Source: DAOPXV01 sp964551445 (lineage in GTDB: Bacteria > Muiribacteriota > UBA9980). From it: a stretch of 64,000 nucleotides of DNA. A program made the position numbers and the translations under genes. Positions 60,721 through 64,000 of the stretch are shown piece by piece. The stretch spans positions 62,001 through 126,000 of the forward strand of contig CAZKCG010000002.1 in the NCBI GenBank assembly GCA_964551445.1. The letters are read 5' to 3'. Each line of letters begins with the position of its first letter. The first letter of the stretch is position 1. Below the pieces are notes generated by a model. It was given only the letters and a program-made list of their open reading frames with translations, was not told the DNA's origin and searched no databases.

Positions 60721-62517
60721 ATTCTGAACCGTATATTCAAAGACTACAAGGTCGAAATATTAATATTTCTCGCCGCCGTGATATTTTATTCGCTGAATCT
60801 CGGCGGCGCGCCTCTATTGGACCCTGACGAACCGGTTTACGGCCAGACGGCCCGTGAGATGGTCCTTACAGGATCATGGCTCACGCCTAAATTAAACGGC
60901 CTCTTATGGTTCGATAAACCGCCCATGTATTTCTGGCTCGCCGCCGTCTCTTATAAGATATTCGGAATAAGCGAATTCGCGGCGCGATTTCCTTCGACGG
61001 TCATGGCGGCTCTTACGCTCGCGCTGACCTACCGGTGGGGATCGATAGCTTTCGGGCATATCGCTGGACTCGCTGCGGCATTGACGCTCGGCACTTCTTT
61101 TTTATTCGCTTTCATCGCGCGAGCCGCGGTCACGGATATGACGCTCGTGTTCTTCATGACGCTTTCTTTTTTCATGCTTTATATGGCCGTGCGCGAGCCG
61201 GATAAAAAATTCAGATATATCAATCTCTTCTATTTTTTCTCCGGTTTCGCCGTTCTTACGAAAGGGCCAGTAGGACTTGTTCTTCCGCTTATGGCGGTCG
61301 TGCCTTTTCTTGTTTTCAGAAAAAATTTCACGATGCTCGCGGGGCTTTATTCCCTGCCCGGTTTCGCGCTTTTTGCCCTGTCGGCGCTCCCGTGGTACGC
61401 CGCCATGCTCGCTATCCATAAAAGCCAGTTCTTCAATACCTTTATAGGTTATCATAACCTGATAAGATTTTTAGAGCCGGAACACGCCGGAACCAACAAA
61501 TACTGGTTCTTTTTTCCCGTGCTTCTCGCCGGCGTCTTTCCGCATGTTTACGCGTTAGGCGCGATACTGGCCGATGTTTTTAAAAAGCTTTTCAGCCGGG
61601 CGTTTTACGATACTTATCTGTTCGGAAGAGGCGAAGGCGCGGAATGCGAAAAAATGTCCCTTTCCTATCTGGCGTTCATAGTCGTTGTAATATTCGGCTT
61701 TTTCACGATATCTAAAACCAAGCTCGTCACCTATATTTTCCCGCTGTTTCCGGCGCTTGCTCTCATACTTGGTTTTTATTACGACAAAATGGCCGCGAAG
61801 CGCCTTTCCAATTTTTCCGGAGCCCTGTTGTGCGCACTTATAGGCGGCGGGCTTTCTTACGCTTTTTATAAAAAAGTTCCTGGAGCGGACCTCATGCTTT
61901 CCGACCCCGGGGTTTGTTATAACGCCGGCGCCGTGTGCGGGGCCATTGCGGCTATCGCCGTTCTTTTCGCGATCATAAGGCGCCATGAATACGCTCTGGT
62001 TTCATTGTCCGCCGCTATGTGCTTCTTTCTGATGATCGTAAATTTCAACCTGATCCCGCAGCTCGGCGAGAAATATTCATCCCGCGGAATATGCGCGGAG
62101 GTATTGAAGGTCATAAAACCCGGCGACAGGCTGGCCTGTTATTCGAAAACGCCGTCGGCTCTTTTTTACAGCGACCGAAATATCGAACAGGTCGGGCTTT
62201 TAGCTCCGATACGGAAAAAGGGCGCAGACGGTTCAGGGGACGCCGGAAGTCGGGCCGGCGGTAAAACCGTGTCCGGAAATTTTGTCCGTGAATTTCCAGG
62301 CAAAGTTGAGACCGAAGAGATGCGGGCCCAAAGAAAAGTTAAAGAAGAAGAACTTGAAAATTTTTCGAAATTCCGCAACGTGCGGACATATTTAGCCTAT
62401 AAACAAAGATCATATCTCATCATGCTCAATTCCGATTTCGACAAGGGTTCGAACGAGATAAAGGTCAGGTATAACACGGGTTCCAGATCAGGTAAATATA
62501 TCTATTTATATAATTAA
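60721..62517 (+). CDS. GT39/ArnT-like membrane glycosyltransferase with a non-ATG start
   Basis: An integral-membrane transferase that moves a sugar from a lipid-phosphate donor onto a lipid or protein outside the membrane. Signatures: DPDEPVYGQTAREMVLTG with the catalytic Asp, then WFDKPPMYFWLAAVSYKIFG, and about 11 helices. The only ATG/GTG/TTG choices lie at or after 60778, which would cut the first helix (VEILIFLAAVIFYSL). A good AAGGAG at 60709-60714 is followed 6 bases later by ATT (60721) and 9 bases later by CTG (60724), both in frame. I place the start at 60721; 60724 is equally possible. The GT2 gene downstream could make the lipid-linked sugar. Confidence 0.85.
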   Translation: MLNRIFKDYKVEILIFLAAVIFYSLNLGGAPLLDPDEPVYGQTAREMVLTGSWLTPKLNGLLWFDKPPMYFWLAAVSYKIFGISEFAARFPSTVMAALTLALTYRWGSIAFGHIAGLAAALTLGTSFLFAFIARAAVTDMTLVFFMTLSFFMLYMAVREPDKKFRYINLFYFFSGFAVLTKGPVGLVLPLMAVVPFLVFRKNFTMLAGLYSLPGFALFALSALPWYAAMLAIHKSQFFNTFIGYHNLIRFLEPEHAGTNKYWFFFPVLLAGVFPHVYALGAILADVFKKLFSRAFYDTYLFGRGEGAECEKMSLSYLAFIVVVIFGFFTISKTKLVTYIFPLFPALALILGFYYDKMAAKRLSNFSGALLCALIGGGLSYAFYKKVPGADLMLSDPGVCYNAGAVCGAIAAIAVLFAIIRRHEYALVSLSAAMCFFLMIVNFNLIPQLGEKYSSRGICAEVLKVIKPGDRLACYSKTPSALFYSDRNIEQVGLLAPIRKKGADGSGDAGSRAGGKTVSGNFVREFPGKVETEEMRAQRKVKEEELENFSKFRNVRTYLAYKQRSYLIMLNSDFDKGSNEIKVRYNTGSRSGKYIYLYN

Positions 62518-62548
62518 AAAATTAATGAAAGTTATGTGAGGTTTATCA

Positions 62549-63277
62549 ATGGAGTTCAAACATTCGATATCATACGTTTTTCCGATGTTCAACGAGATAG
62601 ACAATATAGAACAGATGGTGCTGTCGACGATGGCGGTCACGGACACCATCACTTCCGATTATGAGATAGTGGTCGTGGACGACGCTTCAACGGACGGTTC
62701 CGGCCAGCTTCTCGACGAACTCGCGAAGAAATATCCGCAGATAAAACCGATCCACCATCCTTACAACAGAAAGCTCGGCGGCGCTCTTAAAACTGGATTT
62801 TACGCGGCTAAAAAAGAGTTTATAATATATATCGATTCGGACCTTCCGATAGATCTAAACGATATCAAACTCGCGCTTCCGATGATAGAGGACGCCGATT
62901 TCGTAACGGGCCACAGGCTTATGAGGACCGAATCGTTTCGAAGAAAATTCCAGTCCAAAATTTATAACTGGGTCATAAGGCTTCTGTTCGGGCTGAAGGT
63001 GAAGGACGTTAATTTCGCGTTCAAGCTTTTCAGGCGCAGCATCCTTGAAAAAATAACGCTTCAGTCGGAAGGCTCGTTCATCGACGCGGAGCTTCTTATC
63101 GAAACCAAGCGCTTCGGGTACAAGATCAAGGAGATCGGACTCATGTATTATCCGAGATCGGCCGGCGAATCGACGCTTTCGGGACTCGGCGTGATAATAA
63201 AGATATTGAAGGAAATGAACGAATACAGGACGCGCCGTAAAAATTTTGATTTTCTGCAGAACAGGTTCGGTAAATAA
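62549..63277 (+). CDS. GT2 glycosyltransferase, DPM1-like
   Basis: 242 residues with the GT-A fold of dolichol/undecaprenyl-phosphate sugar transferases: SYVFPMFNEIDNIEQMV, VVVDDASTDGSGQLLDEL, GGALKTGF, the metal-binding IYIDSDLPIDL and GHRLMR. No membrane helices follow, so it is the short DPM1-type cytoplasmic enzyme. It likely loads a sugar on a polyprenyl phosphate, which the adjoining GT39 enzyme (31 bases upstream) could then use. The acceptor glycan is unknown. Confidence 0.88.
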   Translation: MEFKHSISYVFPMFNEIDNIEQMVLSTMAVTDTITSDYEIVVVDDASTDGSGQLLDELAKKYPQIKPIHHPYNRKLGGALKTGFYAAKKEFIIYIDSDLPIDLNDIKLALPMIEDADFVTGHRLMRTESFRRKFQSKIYNWVIRLLFGLKVKDVNFAFKLFRRSILEKITLQSEGSFIDAELLIETKRFGYKIKEIGLMYYPRSAGESTLSGLGVIIKILKEMNEYRTRRKNFDFLQNRFGK

Positions 63278-63278
63278 A

Positions 63279-64000
63279 ATGTCGAAAACGATAGACGCCA
63301 TTGCGCCTGACGGGTCCGGCGCTCAGATTTATCCGCGGGCGGAAGGTTCCGGCATAAAAGATATTAAAACGCCCTTGCTATTGGGCGTTATCGCGTTCGC
63401 GTGGGGGCTTAATTACGTGGTCGTGAAGAATGTTTACGCGGGAATCACCCCTCTTTCATATTGCGCGTCAAGGTTCATCGCGGCGGGATTGATACTGCTT
63501 CTCATATCGAAATTCACCGAAAAAAAGGCTTTCATCGAAATAGGCGATCTGGCGAGCGTTTCAGCCCTCGCGGTTTTTGGATTTGGTTTCAGCAATATTT
63601 TCATGGCCCTCGCGCTTAAAAATATCGGCGCTTCAACAGCCTCAATAATACTTTCAACCGCGCCTATATTCGCCATGTTCGCGGCGGCGGTTTTCGGGAT
63701 CGATAATTTCAGCATCAAAAAAACCATAGCCATAATTATATCGATGCTCGGGATCTATTTTATCGTATCGAGCAAAAGCCCTTCCGGGGCGATAGTTTCG
63801 AATGACGCCGCCACGGGCGTCGCCTTTTGTTTTATTTCAGCGGTGGCATGGGCCGTATACAGCGTTTTTTCGAAACCGCTTCTGAAGAAATATTCGGCGG
63901 TACGGCTTACGGCTAACGTGGTATTTATTTCCTCGCTCGCGATGATCCCTGTGGCGTATAACGAACTTGCGGCGACGGGGTGGCTCTCGCTTCCGGGTTT
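63279..64000 (+). CDS. EamA/DMT-family transporter (cut by window end)
   Basis: The ATG at 63279 is one base after the GT2 stop; the frame stays open for 240 codons to the window end. After a 25-residue polar start come repeated hydrophobic helices. The EamA-type pattern is clear: LLGVIAFAWGLNYVVVKNVY, then IGASTASIILSTAPIFAMFA, IIISMLGIYFIVSSKSP and AFCFISAVAWAVYSVFSKPL, which begins the second internal repeat. These inner-membrane proteins export or import small metabolites; the substrate is not predictable. The ribosome site is weak, which suggests coupling to the upstream gene. Confidence 0.85.
   Translation, partial: MSKTIDAIAPDGSGAQIYPRAEGSGIKDIKTPLLLGVIAFAWGLNYVVVKNVYAGITPLSYCASRFIAAGLILLLISKFTEKKAFIEIGDLASVSALAVFGFGFSNIFMALALKNIGASTASIILSTAPIFAMFAAAVFGIDNFSIKKTIAIIISMLGIYFIVSSKSPSGAIVSNDAATGVAFCFISAVAWAVYSVFSKPLLKKYSAVRLTANVVFISSLAMIPVAYNELAATGWLSLPG

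Noticed and set aside
1..64000. tRNA, rRNA, insertion sequences, prophage, toxin-antitoxin or known defence genes
   Set aside because: No matching motifs or structures were seen in the gaps or coding regions; the gaps are short or filled by promoters and hairpins.

Overview
The window comes from a bacterial chromosome with a mid-range base composition, short intergenic gaps and clear Shine-Dalgarno sites. About 48 protein genes are visible. There are no rRNA or tRNA genes, insertion sequences, phage genes or CRISPR arrays. The gene mix suggests an anaerobic or fermentative Gram-negative-type bacterium: a FlxABCD-HdrABC electron-bifurcation locus, an 11-subunit Nuo complex without NuoEFG, a molybdenum hydroxylase, a Cbi-type metal transporter, many TPR, HEAT and propeller proteins, and pseudopilins. 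It looks like a deep-branching or uncultivated lineage. Candidate phyla such as Riflebacteria, Wallbacteria or Omnitrophota are only guesses, because no marker gene is present.

Layout. 1-5519 (+): hdrB (end only), hdrA, flxD (mvhD-like), flxC, flxB, flxA. 5513-6032: a convergent gap filled with strong hairpins, including a 136-base three-arm palindrome that starts inside the flxA stop region. 16545-6074 (-): nuoABCDHIJKLMN, read from a consensus promoter and preceded by a terminator-like hairpin. 16941-20167: an SDR reductase, a thioredoxin-fold protein with a repeat tail, a nitroreductase and a small exported protein. 20209-25911: a 1301-residue kinase-ankyrin-TPR protein converging on a 593-residue helical protein. 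26247-28697: a 5'-nucleotidase-type metallophosphatase and a methyltransferase. 28721-32439 (-): three-subunit molybdenum hydroxylase. 32604-36303 (+): TIM-barrel isomerase, peptidase T, a zinc-ribbon membrane protein and a DUF4846 protein. 36310-40134 (-): three tandem paralogous CBM20-like/esterase proteins. 40253-42845 (-): cbiMNQO.

43017-52126 is the most distinctive part. A double-receiver/PAS regulator is followed by an ECF sigma factor, a zinc-finger/FecR protein, four pseudopilin-like proteins and exported proteins that share an unfamiliar C-terminal beta-rich domain. A nearly identical 34-35 base promoter-like element lies before the sigma gene, before the fecR operon and before a second golvesin-domain gene on the opposite strand. 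The region therefore looks like a self-contained ECF regulon for building or decorating a surface or secretion structure. Decayed gene ends (44309-44356 and 52261-52314) show that it has been duplicating and losing copies.

52350-64000 holds a coiled-coil exported protein, a 1062-residue membrane HEAT/TPR protein (with a perfect consensus sigma-70 promoter), a carbonic-anhydrase-like protein, a propeller-TPR protein, a SecD-P1-like exported protein, a GT39 glycosyltransferase with no ATG start, a GT2 glycosyltransferase and the start of a DMT-family transporter.

How the genes may work together (inference): Flx-Hdr would couple NADH, ferredoxin and a thiol/disulfide pair. The Nuo complex lacks an NADH module and could oxidise ferredoxin to pump ions. 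The metal transporter may supply cobalt or nickel. Function calls rest on motifs read by eye; no database search was run.
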